From assembly GCA_009760855.2 (NCBI GenBank), contig WPIO01000067.1:1937501-1999500 (forward strand): DNA of 62,000 bases. The letters run 5' to 3'. Under the pieces are notes generated by a model that saw only the letters and a list, made by a program, of their open reading frames with translations, did no database searches and had not been told where the DNA came from. This DNA is from Cristatella mucedo (Eukaryota > Bryozoa > Phylactolaemata > Cristatellidae). A program made the position numbers and the translations under genes. This document shows, piece by piece, positions 12,684-23,711 of the stretch. How positions within the stretch are numbered: the stretch's first letter is position 1; the number at the start of each line of letters is the position of its first letter.

Positions 12684-13317
12684 CACGAGAGCCTGATGAG
12701 ACGGAAGCCTTTTCATGCAGAGTGAGCTGCTCGTGAATGTTCGTCAGCAAGATAGCAGCACGCACACGGGCGGGCAGCTGGATGTAAGGGTTTGAGAAAG
12801 TAATTGACGACAGAAGCAGTCGGCCTTATTGATTTTGCACGCAGCACTTCGATGGGATGGGAGAACAGAAGCCCAAGGCATGCTAAGCATGGCCAGCATA
12901 TGCTGACAGACGAAGTGCTATGATGACATGATGAGATAGTAATGAGAAGAGCTGAGAGCAGAGGGCGATAGGGAGGGGTGGGGGCAAAGCAGCACGGGAG
13001 CAAGGGACAGGGCGAGAGAGAATGGTAGAGTGTGGAAGCAAAGGACAGATGAAGTGCAGAGGACAAGGCTACAGAGCAAGAGGGAGGGCAGGAGCAAGAG
13101 ACAGGGTGGGAGCAAACAAAGCAGTGGCTCGCTCCACCGCTTTGTTTGGCACGACTTTGGGTAGCAGGGGTTGTTTTTGCGCAAAGTGTTGGTCAGATAA
13201 GCCGAGCTTTCGGGTAAGCATCGGTGCTTTCCAAGCAGAAAGCACACATCCAAGGTCTCTATAAGAAGGAGCCACTCAGAGAGGACAACCGCTCCTCCCA
13301 CTGACACAATAATAATA

Positions 13318-13500
13318 ATATTAGCTGATTTAACAGCCTCATTTGACTTGAGGCAGAAGAGCCTTAACGGCTATAATCACCGCTTGCAGTTGGCAATCAA
13401 GGATCGCCCACTGCATGATTCGAACATACGACCTCGATCGTCCAGATAAAGAACTTGACCACCTGGGTTATCAAGGCCCTTACCATGGTGTCAGACCAGC
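13318..13500 (-). mobile_element. SINE-A (tRNA-derived)
   Basis: Family core GCTGATTTAACAGCCTCATT ... GAAGAGCCTTAACGGCTAT ... GGATCGCCCACTGCA ... TGATTCGAACATACGACCT. The reversed B box (GATTCGAAC) gives the minus orientation. Confidence 0.7.
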
Positions 13501-13871
13501 CAGTCACTCTTTTGTTTGACTCACAGAACATGACCAGTAGCTTAGCCACAGCCAGTCTGGATCTCCAGGCTACTGGCAGCAACATGCCAATTGGCCAGCC
13601 AGCACTGCTCATTGAGCTGAGCAATAGGATTAGCCCAAACTCAAGGGCATGTTAAACTCTACAAGCTGCAGTGACCGCTCGACCAGTTTCGAATCGCATT
13701 GTGTTGGGGCGGGGATGTCGCGAAACTGTGTTACAGGCAATTCGATCAGGGAGCAAGAGGCCGTCACCCTAAATTAGAAACATGCTACTACTAGTACAGC
13801 AAGCAGAGGAGCGACGGACTGACTGGCACGTGCTGCACAGCCTGGCACTGCACCCACTGCACAACCAACGG

Positions 13872-13990
13872 CTAGCCGATTCAACAGCCTCATTTCTATA
13901 GCAACAGAGGAGCCTTGGCCGCTATCACTTCCTCTTGCGCTAGGAAATATTGAATTGCCTCGTGCTGCATGCATCGAACCGCCCCGGCTT
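13872..13990 (-). mobile_element. SINE-A, 5' truncated or diverged
   Basis: GCCGATTCAACAGCCTCATT, GAGGAGCCTTGGCCGCTATC and GCATGCATCGAACCGCC (weak B box). Confidence 0.6.
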
Positions 13991-14965
13991 AAACGGCGGG
14001 AGGGGGGAGAAAGAGGCCAATCAAACACCTGCACCAGCAACGCTGCCCAACTGCTGTAGAAGAGCACGGCCAAGAGCGAGACATCTTGTCCAAGGCAGGC
14101 TTGGCAGGAGCCGAAACCAACACGAATGCACACTGACCGGCTCTCCGACTTTCGTATGCAGGCAGTGCGCTTCGCTCACCCGCTTCGCCCAGACGACCGC
14201 CGAGCTCAAAGTCCAGTTTAGCCTTTACTAACACTGAGCGAGCTCTCCAGCATCTAGGTCCTACCAGTGGCCCAGCAAGCTTCTACTGTGCTCGACTCGC
14301 ATGCAGGATCCACTCAGCTCCGTGCCATCAAATTTGAGCAGTCGGTCAGGTGACGACAAGCAAGGCAATTGGCATACACCAGAGCTATTCTTTGTGAGCT
14401 GCTGACAGTAGCAAAGAAATAGCTCCACATGCAGTGCACGGTCTCGGCATCCAATAGATGAGAGCTAAGGCGATGAACTTTGCATCACGGCCGTGTACAA
14501 CACTCAAACTTTAGGCTTTGGAACGCAGATATCACTGGAGTGTGCGCTCCTGAGTGCTCGCGCAGTAAGCACAGGAAAGCCTCTACTCTCACGTCGGAAT
14601 AAACCCCTCTCGCATAAAAACGTGACTTGAATACGACCTTATTATATAGTAGAATTAGACGAGCTAAGGGAAGAACCAAGTTCCTGTAACAAGAGCACAA
14701 CTACTGCCCCCCCTGCCGGCAGCTGCTGACGGGACAATGTCTAGCCTCATGCAAAGGGGAAGGAAAGGCCAGGATCCGCCCAACGGCACGTGACTGTCGA
14801 GCAAGCCTGATGGTCAGGTGGGCTCTGCTGGTGCTCTTCCGTGAAATGCACGACACCAGCTCACCTACTGTCGGCAAGCAGAGATGGCTCGGGTGCTTAC
14901 TAGACATTTGGAGTCCATTCACTTTCGACAACAAAGGTGACAAGGAGAGAAGAAGCAGCACCTAC

Positions 14966-15119
14966 ACGCAGGGGATTTGGAGTGCCCTGCCGTGCGAGCG
15001 AGAACCCTCTAGACACCAGCTCTTTCTCGGGAAGCTGCTGATCCGACTCGTCATCACTCAGCTGCTCCGAGTCAAGCTCCTCTGGCGGCTGATCGGTGCA
15101 AGACGCTTCATCCCGCAGC
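14966..15119 (-). CDS. Exon 14, 154 nt: Glu/Asp/Ser/Gln-rich segment
   Basis: Acceptor CCGTGTCTTTTCAG and donor CCCTGCGT|GTAGGTGC. After the split Arg codon it reads LRDEASCTDQPPEELDSEQL, then SDDESDQQLPEKEL, then a basic end. Phase 0 out matches exon 15 directly. The acidic cluster immediately before a Ca-binding motif suggests a regulatory linker (inference). An alternative donor at about 14,900 would lengthen it but breaks the phase to exon 15. Confidence 0.75.
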
Positions 15120-15228
15120 CTGAAAAGACACGGGTTTCGGTACAGGCTGAGATGGAAGTGGCGACGCATGCACTGCTGGCCCCAGAAGGCAGAGCCCATC
15201 TAAGCTGACATTTTAGCAACCCACACGG

Positions 15229-15231
<3 letters not shown>

Positions 15232-15276
<45 letters not shown>

Positions 15277-15320
15277 GAACGCACACGAAGACACACACAC
15301 ACACACAGACACACACACTC
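15232..15320. repeat. (CA)n microsatellite, interrupted
   Basis: Two blocks separated by GCGAACGCACACGAAG, in the 271-bp intron between exons 13 and 14. Confidence 0.95.
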
Positions 15321-15390
15321 GCGTGCACAAACATGCACAGGGAGACAGAGGGCGGCAAGACGAGAGTTATCGAAGAAAAGGGAAACATAC

Positions 15391-15459
15391 CTTTCGTCAA
15401 CCTCATAGCCACTGCTCTCACCGTTCTTGGCATTTTCTTGTTCATCAATGTCATAGGTA
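15391..15459 (-). CDS. Exon 13, 69 nt: acidic linker
   Basis: Acceptor TTATCTGCTTTTAG and donor GACGAAAG|GTATGT. With phase 2 in and out it reads TYDIDEQENAKNGESSGYEV then DE, completing an Arg codon with exon 14. Both sites are strong and all other frames are interrupted or fit poorly. Confidence 0.8.
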
Positions 15460-15564
15460 CTAAAAGCAGATAAGCCACATACGCCGTGCTAGTGCAGGCA
15501 TACAAATTCACAAAACCAACAGGTTATTAGCTCTGTGCAGACAGCAGGACCACATGTTGCTCTG

Positions 15565-15987
15565 TCCAAAATCCAGGGATGAAGTAGAGGTGCCGATGCC
15601 GGATCAAATCCTTTGGAGACCGTGCATTTAGTTCGTATGCTCCCAAAGCCTGGAACTCCCTCCCGACTTCCGTCAGAACATTCCCTGACTTGACCACATT
15701 TAAAAAGAATTAAAAAACACACCTATATAGGACAGCATTTAGTGGGTCCCTGTGATTCGTCCTTGATGTGCTTATGCGTGCTGACACTGTGCATGCTGCC
15801 ACTAACCACAATTGCAAGCTGACCCTGTGCATGTCACCCCTAACCATGCCATTCATGTTGTTTATCAACCATGATATTACTCACCATTCAATCGCGGTTC
15901 CCTTTGCAGCAAATGTAAAGCGCCTAGAAAGACATTGAGTTCTCTGAGGGCGCTTTATCAAGTGCATTATTATTATTATTATTATGC
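15565..15987 (+). mobile_element. 5'-truncated CR1/L2 LINE with ORF2 C-terminus, UTR and full tail
   Basis: Contains the ORF2 end FGDRAFSSYAPKAWNSLPTS (near 15,610-15,670), TFPDLTTFKKN, then the 3' UTR and the terminal hairpin (AGCGCC ... AGAC ... TCTCT ... GGGCGCT) and (ATT)n at 15,966-15,984. This is one of the best-preserved copies and useful as a reference for the others. It lies in the intron between exons 12 and 13. Confidence 0.85.
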
Positions 15988-16749
15988 CAGATCGATTAGC
16001 CTTACAGTAGCCTCGAATAACTGATACCTGCCGATTAAAAAGTGATCAGCAATTGCCATGCTCGTGCAATTCTTGAATTCGAGCACTAGCCTGTTTGACC
16101 TAGTTACTAATGGCAGCATTTCCTGCCTAAAGATGAGCAGATGCAGAGGAACTCGTTCATCTTAAATTACTGAAGAGCCATTAAACACGACCGACAACCA
16201 TAACCACACAAAAATCCAATCGCCAGGCCACAGGGCCTGCCGAACCCATCATTGCCCGTGGGTACAAACGATTACTTATACTATTGTTAGCTGAGCTAAA
16301 CATACATACAGCAAGTCAATCACCGGTTTTACGACCGACGACAGCTATAGCAGACAGCTAGAGACAACTCCTTCCCGAGCCGAGCCAAGGTCAGGGTGGC
16401 TGCAGATCGTGCAACCAAGGAGCAGCTGCAGTCAGAACCCAAGGCTTGCGATCAGATCATAAGCCTGCTAGGTCAAAACGTTACACCCACCCGAAGCCCA
16501 CACACGGTGGTACCGAAAGGTCTTCGGTGACCTCTCTTAATTAAAGGTTACCTCTCCACTGACAGCTGTACCTACTGCAATGAATTAACAGGGGCACGAA
16601 CACCTTAAACAGCCTCTGCAATGTGTTCTTTCACTCGTTAATGAGTCGTGCACGCTTTCTGAATGAAGAAGTGCAAGGGGTGGAGCAGCACATATTCTGG
16701 CTGGCCTGCGCTCACCCATGGATGCCCTGGGTATGCACTCTAATAAAAA

Positions 16750-16925
16750 AATGCCAGCCGATTCAACAGCCTCTTTTGCATAGTGACAGAAGAGCCTTTA
16801 CGGCTGTCACCACCACTTGCAGTGGCAATACAGGATCGCCCACAGCAGGATTCAAACCCACGACTTTGGGACCGAGGTCTTGAAAAGCAACCGCCTAGTC
16901 TTCCATCACGGCTCACCGAGCAAGG
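16750..16925 (-). mobile_element. SINE-A
   Basis: GCCGATTCAACAGCCTCTTT, AGAAGAGCCTTTACGGCTGT, GGATCGCCCACAGCAGGATT and CAAACCCACGACTT (reversed B box). Confidence 0.7.
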
Positions 16926-17664
16926 CTGACTTTTTTTGCCAACGGTAGATTCCTAGTGCAGCCAATGTGCTTCGAAAAACGGTCTCGACCAGTGACGTGT
17001 GACATCTCCGGATTTATTCTCGGTCTGTATCGATCATTGGGCCTTTGCTTTGTCCCTGTTCATCGATTCGCAGCACTATGGTTAGGCTGCTTCCGAACAG
17101 CAGACTTTGCACCTCACTCTCTGCTGTGACCTAGCTGCTGCTGCCCCTAAAGACCAGGCACGCCATCTATGTATGCAAAGTTAGAGCAACCAAGAGGAGA
17201 CTGTCGAATGCTGTATTCCTAGGGCAGCCCCCTACGATTGGCAGCAATAGGTCACACCCACTTAGCAAGATATAGAAATGACCAATGCTGTGGCTCCATC
17301 AAAAAGGGCTGCAACCTTCTCTCAAGTAACCACCTGGCATTGGAATATCCAAGTGTCCCCTTCCGGCATGCCTCCAGCTCAAGCTAAGAGGTCCCCACCC
17401 CCTTTTAGGCAGACCCTGGAGATGCACAGAAAAATATATACAGGAGCCACCGGATGGCAACTTTAGCCACCACTAGAAAAAAATAAGACAGCCTCTATAA
17501 GAAAAATAGTTTCACACAGGTGAAGACCCAAAACCGGGCACCGAAACCTCAAGGGGCCCATAACCGGTTCTTTAGCTCCCTATGCAATATGCTCCCTCTA
17601 CAAAATATCGCAATGTCTGCCTTTTTCATTTTGCTTGACGTGACAAGCAGATGGATGCACTTAC

Positions 17665-17723
17665 CTTTGCTGAGCAGGAGATGCGGTGGAGAGGCCCGAC
17701 GAGATCGGACGCTGAACTTCTGA
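17665..17723 (-). CDS. Exon 12, 59 nt: Ser-rich linker
   Basis: Near-perfect acceptor (GGTCCATCTCTGCAG) and donor (CAGCAAAG|GTAAGTGC). In phase 0 it reads SEVQRPISSGLSTASPAQQ plus two bases. The next exon supplies T to complete a Ser codon. The composition indicates disorder and possible phosphorylation sites (inference). Confidence 0.75.
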
Positions 17724-18833
17724 CTGCAGAGATGGACCAGCGCTCACTACAGCGATGACACAACTAACACTAAATAACAATAAAAATAACAACCATAATA
17801 CGTTGGCATCGCATAGAGCTAAGAGAAGAGAAGTGAATATATCTCTAGGCACTTCACATATTCTGAAGAGGAAGCAAGTTACATCGTTACAGCCCATCGA
17901 CCACGGAAAAGGCAACGGCAGAGCCAGCAACCCTAGAGACCCTGCTGCGCTGAAGCACGTATTGCTGCCGCCTCTGCCGGCTATGAAGAGGCTCAATTGA
18001 CAAGAGAAAACTTGAAATCGTAAGAAAGAAATGCTGGTAATCGCTGGAGAAAATGGCAGCGAGCCTTGCAGGGCCGTAGCAATTGGTTATGCGCCAAAAG
18101 TCATGCATATTCGCAACGAGAGAGCTGCCATCGAGCCTCTCCGCACACAGTCACGATGACCTAGAACTCCCGTGTCGATGCATGTCCCTATGAACTGGCT
18201 CCGAATGTGACTCGGCTATGCTCAGCATTCAGCATGCCGGTCACAAGCTCATTATTCTAACAATAGAATGACAAGAAGTCCCAACAATAGAGTAGCAGTG
18301 ACTTCTCATGAATAGCAATGTAACAGCCGGCAAAAATCACTCCTCTGACAGATTAGTAGGTATCTAGCATGCACAAGCAGCAAAATCAATCGATGAAATA
18401 ACAGGATGAAGGGCGTGCCACTGCGCGACGGACGGCAGCCCACATGCACGAGTGGAGCGTGTGCCCGATCGTGAGCTGCCATGTGTACTTGCCAGTACAG
18501 TCACGGCCACCGCAAGCAAGGCAACAGCATCAGGCCACAAGCATGGCATTATTGCTGCATGTCGTTTAAGAGATGTCACTCGTGCCAGGGCATGCAAAAG
18601 GCGCATGAAAGAGACTGATGCGCCTTCTGCTTTCGTTAGGAAAGTGCACGCGGTAAGCGCGACAAGGCGGCATAGCAGGTGGGTGAAGGTGAGAACGTCG
18701 TCGTCGGTCGCATGCTCCCCCCCCCCCAGGAGCAAGCTTGAGGTCGCCACAGCACGGTGCTGGGTGGCAACAATGCCGTGCGCGCAAAGACAGTACGGTT
18801 AGCTCGTGTACTACCAACGGCCCGAAGACCTAC

Positions 18834-18859
18834 ACAGCACGGCCGCAGATTGACTCTTG
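18834..18859 (-). CDS. Exon 11, 26-nt micro-exon (tentative)
   Basis: Acceptor TTTGGTCTGGGTCAG and donor GTGCTGT|GTAGGTCTTC. With phase 1 in and 0 out it adds RVNLRPCC and reconciles the phases of exons 10 and 12. It was chosen largely because its length repairs the frame, so it is less certain than its neighbours. Confidence 0.35.
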
Positions 18860-19418
18860 CTGACCCAGACCAAATCGATTGCTGAATCGACACGACCGGA
18901 GGTGCTCGATTACAGGATCCCGACGTGCACAGGAAGCCGGCCACCGGTCGAGGTGCAGCGTGCGATCCGATGCCATCCGATGCTGCTGCCACGGTGGCGG
19001 GCACGGGCACCGATGTAGCCCCGCCGAAGCGCCAGCATCCTGCACACAGATCCATACCTAGAGTAATGACCCGGCCGCTGCCAATCTTCGGCAGTCGTAG
19101 AGCTATGCTCGATATGCCGCTCGGCGGCAGCGGAGCGTCCTTTGGAGGACGGCGGGCCGCAGCCCGAGCTGCTGCCCCACCGCCGCCAACACCTCGACGA
19201 GAGACCTCTGCCATCAACGTGTCACGAAATTAAGACAGCGCGTGCGCTCCACCGGCCGGTCCTGTGCAGCTATGCGCCACTCCATGCGGCTGGTCCTGTG
19301 CAGCAGCGCACGCGAAAAGCCAGAGCCAGCAGCTGCTGCCACTCATGGCCGGAAGGACAGAACTTTTGAAATGCTGTGGGCTGAGACGAGAAAAGTTCGC
19401 AAGCTCGGCTACACTTAC

Positions 19419-19624
19419 GCGGGATCGTTGGAGCAGTGATGCGACTTGAGGTGTCGCCGGGGCCCCGAGGTCGGGTGTCGGGCAAGGGCAGCGACATTGC
19501 CGGAGAGATGCGCGCCACAGTCGTCGCCTGAGGCGGCCGGGTTCGAGGTGTCGGCCGAGAACTCCGAGGCAGCACGATCCCGCGAACGCCAGTGGATGAC
19601 ATGTCGTGCAACGATGGCTCATGT
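19419..19624 (-). CDS. Exon 10, 206 nt: disordered Ser/Thr/Pro/Arg-rich linker
   Basis: Acceptor GCTGCATGTGTTGCAG and donor CGATCCCGC|GTAAGTGTAG. With phase 2 in and 1 out it reads HEPSLHDMSSTGVRGIVLPR and continues with many Ser, Thr, Pro and Arg and no Cys, typical of a disordered linker. The segment is CpG-rich (18.7-19.6 kb), so an alternative promoter here is possible. Another frame (phase 1 in, 0 out) is also open but Cys-rich; it would match exon 12 directly but not exon 9. Confidence 0.5.
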
Positions 19625-20039
19625 CTGCAACACATGCAGCTGCTTTCCACGTGGTAACCAATAGATAACCAATTTCTATGATAAAGCTATAGCTATGCTT
19701 CGACTGGGGGCAAATCAGGCGACGACCAGAGAAAGAGTGGCAGCTCCGAAGAATGGCAGCTCCCAAAATCGTACCTCATCCAAAATACCGATTTTCGGCT
19801 CCAGCAGCTGCCATATCAAAGTCTCACATCATGATGTACAATCAAATGGGTGGCATCAGAGGAACGAAACTAGAGGGCACTGCTTAAACCGAGTGACACG
19901 CATTTGTGACAATCAGACCAAGCATCCATAGCTGTTTTCGGGCGTATCTACAGTAAAACGGCTGCACTGGCGATATGTCGGTGGGGCGTCCAGAATCGAC
20001 CGAGTCGACAAAGTACAAGCACATGTTTACTTGACCGAG

Positions 20040-21870
20040 AAGTCGGCCGACTCGGTGCCACTCGCCGTGACAAGCAGAACTTAAGAAGAAACATCCACTC
20101 AGTCTCCCAACTGCAGTGCCTATTGGTTTTTGCGGCTAATCACTCCACGGAGTCAGCACTGTTGCCAGTATAAAGAACGACCTCTCTTGGAAAGCTGACA
20201 TAGGTAGTCTCTCTGCTGCTAGTTCTGCTGGATCTCTTGGCAAAATTGGACACTATTGATCATCAAATCCTTTTTTGAACATCAATTACCTGGGTTGGGC
20301 AACCAATGAACAGCAATGGTTTATGCCTGATCTCCGAGAGAGACTTCAGAGCATCGATGTCGGTGGGCACCGGCCCCCTGGGCAGCCTTTAAGTAGGTGG
20401 TAGCCGCGGCTCCGTGCTTGGTCCACATCTTTTTGCAATTTATATCGTCCCTCTTGCCGATGTGATCACCGAGCATCAACCTAGGATTTCATTTACATGC
20501 AGATCTTGCACAGCTGTACCTGTGCCTTTGTGCCACCTTGCCTGTCAGCACGGCAAAATAACCTAACTCTCCAGTAGCACATACTTCTGCGCTTGGATGA
20601 CAGCAAACTTTCTCAAATTGAATGACACTAAAATCTTTGCAAACTGTGTGCTCCTCAGAAAGTGGAAAGCCTAACCCTCAAAGGGGCTTGGGGCTATCAC
20701 CAGTAGTCATCTGCACGACCGCAGAAGCTCCACAGTCAAGTCTGCCTACTTTTAGCTAGACAACGTAATAAAAACTTGGGCCTGCTAAGACAGGGATACT
20801 ACAGTCAAGCTGGTTCTTGAATTCACGACATCCCGTCGGGACTTGTAGGTCACCATGTGCAGTTCTTGCTGCATGTAAAATAATAAGCTTAAAGTTGAAG
20901 AAAGTGATGCCAGTTCAACTGAGCCCGCGAAGTCGACATTTGATGCTTGATGGGGGAGCAAATAAAGCTCAGACAGAAGGGAGTGACATGGCAGCAATTC
21001 TGATGACGAAAGACCAAATGGGTTGGGAGGTTTTGCACCAGTTGCAGACAATTAAGGGCAGGCACCGACGGTCCAGAATAGTTCAGGGCAGTGCCGTAAT
21101 ATAGTTGAGATGTCACGAACGAATTACCTAGTTTTGCTGTCGTACCCTTGTCTACAGAATATGGCAATTTTCCTCAGCTGAAAGTGGGCCATTAACTTGA
21201 CTCCATGGAGGCACCTAGCTCATCCCAAGACCAGTCGGTTTGGAATAGCACGCTTAGTTTATGGGGAAAGTGTCACTGGAGTAATGCTAGCAAACCAATT
21301 TCGAGGGTGAGGTCTTCCATTTGAGTGTGACACTACACTAGGCTACTACACCTCTGCAGCTGCTGAAGAATATGCCTGCACGGCTAGTCAATCAATCCCA
21401 GAAGTTCGGCCGTATGTAACCTTGGCTGAAAGAGTTGCAATGGCTCCTGCCCGGTAAACAGATACAGAGCAAAATTCTTGCTCTGACACATAAGGCCCGC
21501 CATGGCTTGACTCTTCTGTTCCTATCTGAAGTGCCACACCAGTTTCAGTCTCTTCGTGTGCTCAGGTCTTCCATGTACTATAGGTGAACTATTTCATTCC
21601 AAAGCATAAACATCGTCGGCGACAGAAGGTTTTGCTATACAGGGCCTAGTATGTGGAACTCACTTGCACAATTCCTTAGCAAAGACATCTACTCTACTGC
21701 TGCCGATGGCGGCACATCCTTTCCAGCCGTCCTAAGCTGCAACTTCCTTGCTACTCACTACCTCAACTACCCTCCTGACTCAGCTATGCTTCTCACTTCT
21801 CTATATTGTATACGATCAAGCCTGATTGCTACATGGGCACCAAAAGCTGCTTGGTCTTTGAGTATGCTTT
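20040..21870 (+). pseudogene. CR1/L2-type LINE, reverse transcriptase and C-terminal part, decayed
   Basis: Translated pieces in shifting frames follow the RT order of CR1/L2 elements: ANHSTESALL (about 20,130), LDLLAKLDTIDHQIL (20,225), GSVLGPHLFAIYI (about 20,410), WMTANFLKLNDTKIF (about 20,600), STVKSAYF (about 20,730), then VLKELQWLL and KILALTHKARHGL (about 21,430-21,500), and MWNSLAQFLSKD at 21,651. Many stops and frameshifts show it is dead. The catalytic YADD is lost (corresponding stretch near 20,490-20,530). The element is 5' truncated and lies in intron 9 of the minus-strand gene, in opposite orientation. Confidence 0.8.
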
Positions 21871-22029
21871 AGAAAACTCTCTAACATAACACAAACTTCG
21901 TCCTTGTGGCTTTGTGGAGTTTACAGACGAAGAACATTACAAAACATTGCGCATGTTGGTCTTACATATCTTTGCTAGACTTCAGAAAGATGGCAGCTAT
22001 CAAGCTGCAAATATCAGGCTTCAACACAA

Positions 22030-22490
22030 TTGAGCAAATAAGAATAATAATAATAAGAACACACCTGATAAAGCACCCTCAGAGAACTCACTCTTTTTCT
22101 AAGCACTTTACATTTGCTGCAAAGAAAACACGATCGAATGGTGAGTGCAAATATCATGCTTGATAGACAACACGAATAACATGGTTAGGGGTGCCATGCA
22201 CAGGGTCAGAATGCAAGTGTGGTTAGCGGCAGCATGCAATAGTGTCAGCATGCATAAGCACATAAAGGACGTATCATAGGGACCCACTAAATGCTGTCGT
22301 GTGGAGCAAGGCTTAGAAGGGTCAACAGACAGTAGAGCCGAGTGTCATCGGCATAGAAATGAAAGCCAGGATCGTGTTTGATGATGTCACCGACCTGAGA
22401 GAGAGTATTGATAGTGCAACAAAGTGCCTCAGGCTGAACCCCTGAGATGCCCCACTGCAATAAGGCCAGCCCTCTATGATCGGCACGCAT
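22030..22490 (-). pseudogene. CR1/L2 LINE: RT core fused to 3' tail by internal deletion
   Basis: The minus strand reads DIIKHDPGFHFYADDTRLYC, with an intact YADD catalytic motif, then at about 22,315 jumps straight into the element's 3' UTR (matching the UTR of the copy at 15.6-16.0 kb) and ends in the hairpin and (TTA)n tail at 22,030-22,105. Roughly the C-terminal third of ORF2 is missing. The family match is firm; the mechanism (deletion or template jump) is inferred. Confidence 0.8.
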
Positions 22491-22659
22491 TCACATGTAC
22501 ACTCTGAAATCCTTCATTGAGGTAATATCTATCCAGTCAAGCACTGCGCCACTGATGATAAAGTGAGCAACCATATAATAAAAGCTGCCAAGCTGCACGA
22601 TGAGATGTCAGTGCAGGTAAAAAGTGAAGCAGTGCAATGAGGCAACTGCAACGTTCACG

Positions 22660-22715
22660 ACAGTCAAGCCTAACAGCCAAGCCTAACAGTCAAGACTAAC
22701 AGCCAAGCCTAACAG
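22660..22715. repeat. 13-14-bp tandem repeat (CAAGCCTAACAGC), four units
   Basis: GTCAAGCCTAACAGCCAAGC CTAACAGTCAAG and so on, with one T/C and one C/A change. Confidence 0.8.
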
Positions 22716-22975
22716 CACGTTACCGATCGATGGCCAGCAATCAATGCAGCTAGGATAATTCCACTGCAGGCTGCCGCTCGGAGTAAAGCCGTGGCCCACG
22801 CCCGAGCTAAAGTAATTGGGATTGGGATTGGAACGAACGAATGACGAGAGGTAACAGCAAATGGAACAGACGTCGGATGTGAAGTAACTGTAAACAGGAG
22901 CACCAGGCACAGCTGTCTCGACCGAAGTGCCAGGCGCTCGGCACTACGGCGGGCTGGGGGTGGGAGATCACCTAC

Positions 22976-23128
22976 GCGACTGTGGGTCCTCCTCCATACG
23001 GTAGCTGCTGCACTCCGATGAGCAGCAAGTCGTGTGCCTCGCGCCGGTGAGGCAGCAGCTCGCGCTCTCGCTTGTTCAGCCGAAGAGCTTCGTCGAGGTC
23101 GACGCCAAGCCGCTCGCGTCGAGCCATC
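22976..23128 (-). CDS. Exon 9, 153 nt: charged helical segment
   Basis: Acceptor TTGCGTTCAG and donor CAGTCGC|GTAGGTGATC. With phase 2 in and out it encodes 51 residues rich in Arg, Leu and Glu (RERLGVDLDEALRLNKRERE, then HDLLLIGVQQLPYGGGPTV), predicted to be mostly helical. The in-frame TAG seen on reading through lies just beyond this GTAGGT donor, which supports the chosen boundary. A second open frame (Arg/Ser/Ala-rich) lacks matching phases. The ATG at its start again allows an internal start. Confidence 0.65.
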
Positions 23129-23284
23129 CTGAACGCAACGAGCCAAGCACGCACTCATGACAGGAGCAAATAAATGTGGTTTCAGCAGCAGCAGGGAGCC
23201 AGCAAAGATCCAATAGCATGGAGCCATAGCACGAAGTGCCTGCTGAGGCTGAGAAAAGAGAGACAAGGCTCACAGCAGCCAGGG

Positions 23285-23425
23285 CTGAGTGGACTGCCCT
23301 TCTGCGCGAGTCTGGTAATGAGGTGCTCTCACTCAAGAGTTGGATCGCAGGTTCGAATCCTGCAGCAAGCAATTTGTTTTGCCCCCACCTGTCTGCAGGG
23401 GGATAGCAGCTTAAGCTCTTCTGCT
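23285..23425 (+). mobile_element. Diverged tRNA-like SINE (SINE-A related)
   Basis: Perfect B box GGTTCGAATCC at 23,353-23,363, an A-box-like TGGTAATGAGG about 40 bp upstream, and AGCTCTTCTGCTGA at the 3' side as in SINE-A. The body differs. Confidence 0.5.
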
Positions 23426-23684
23426 GATATCAATCTAGGGTGGCACAAGGCTTAGACCAGTGGTCTGTCGGAGCAGGTTGGGCCCTGGTGTCAATGAGCT
23501 GCCTTGGTCTGAAGGGGAAGGCTGGGTATATACACGAAAATGAATGGAGAAAACTCATACCCAGAGCGATAAATCATACATATGCTATAATATGCCACAA
23601 ATCTTCGCATGTAACAAGAACGTCACAGCCAACCGGTCATGTAAGCGCACACTGTGCAACACCCACCATGCCGTAGGCAGTCAC

Positions 23685-23711
23685 CTAAAGAAGTCCTTCT
23701 GCTTGGCCATC
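23685..23711 (-). CDS. Exon 8, 27-nt micro-exon
   Basis: Reads MAKQKDFF in phase 2 in and out, ending at CTTTAG|GTGACTG. The acceptor (GGCATTGCAAG) has no strong pyrimidine tract and an A at -3, so it is the weakest site in this half. The ATG has a good start context (AAGGATGG), so this could also be the first coding exon of a shorter isoform. It joins exon 9 in frame as KDFFRMARRERLG. Confidence 0.45.
   Translation of the reverse strand, partial: DGQAEGLL

Larger units (their letters stand above)
8616..14965 (-). other. Introns around exon 15 (15 to 16, 14 to 15)
   Basis: The 1.6-kb downstream intron holds the 15-bp repeat and (TC)n. The 4.6-kb upstream intron holds the 19-bp minisatellite and two SINE-A copies. 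Between 10,340 and 12,340 I see no repeat or exon. Confidence 0.55.

Noticed and set aside
12093-12765. Overlapping 115-207-codon open frames on both strands
   Set aside because: They are produced by the stop-free 19-bp minisatellite in every frame.
18364-18750. 128-codon minus-strand open frame
   Set aside because: No convincing acceptor or donor with a matching phase; sequence not family-like. Kept as intron.
22709-23266. 185-codon minus-strand frame (Arg/Ser/Ala-rich) overlapping exon 9
   Set aside because: Wrong phase relative to exons 8 and 10; it is the GC-rich shadow of exon 9.
23353-23363. tRNA gene
   Set aside because: A B box is present but no cloverleaf can be folded with a matching acceptor stem; better explained as a SINE.
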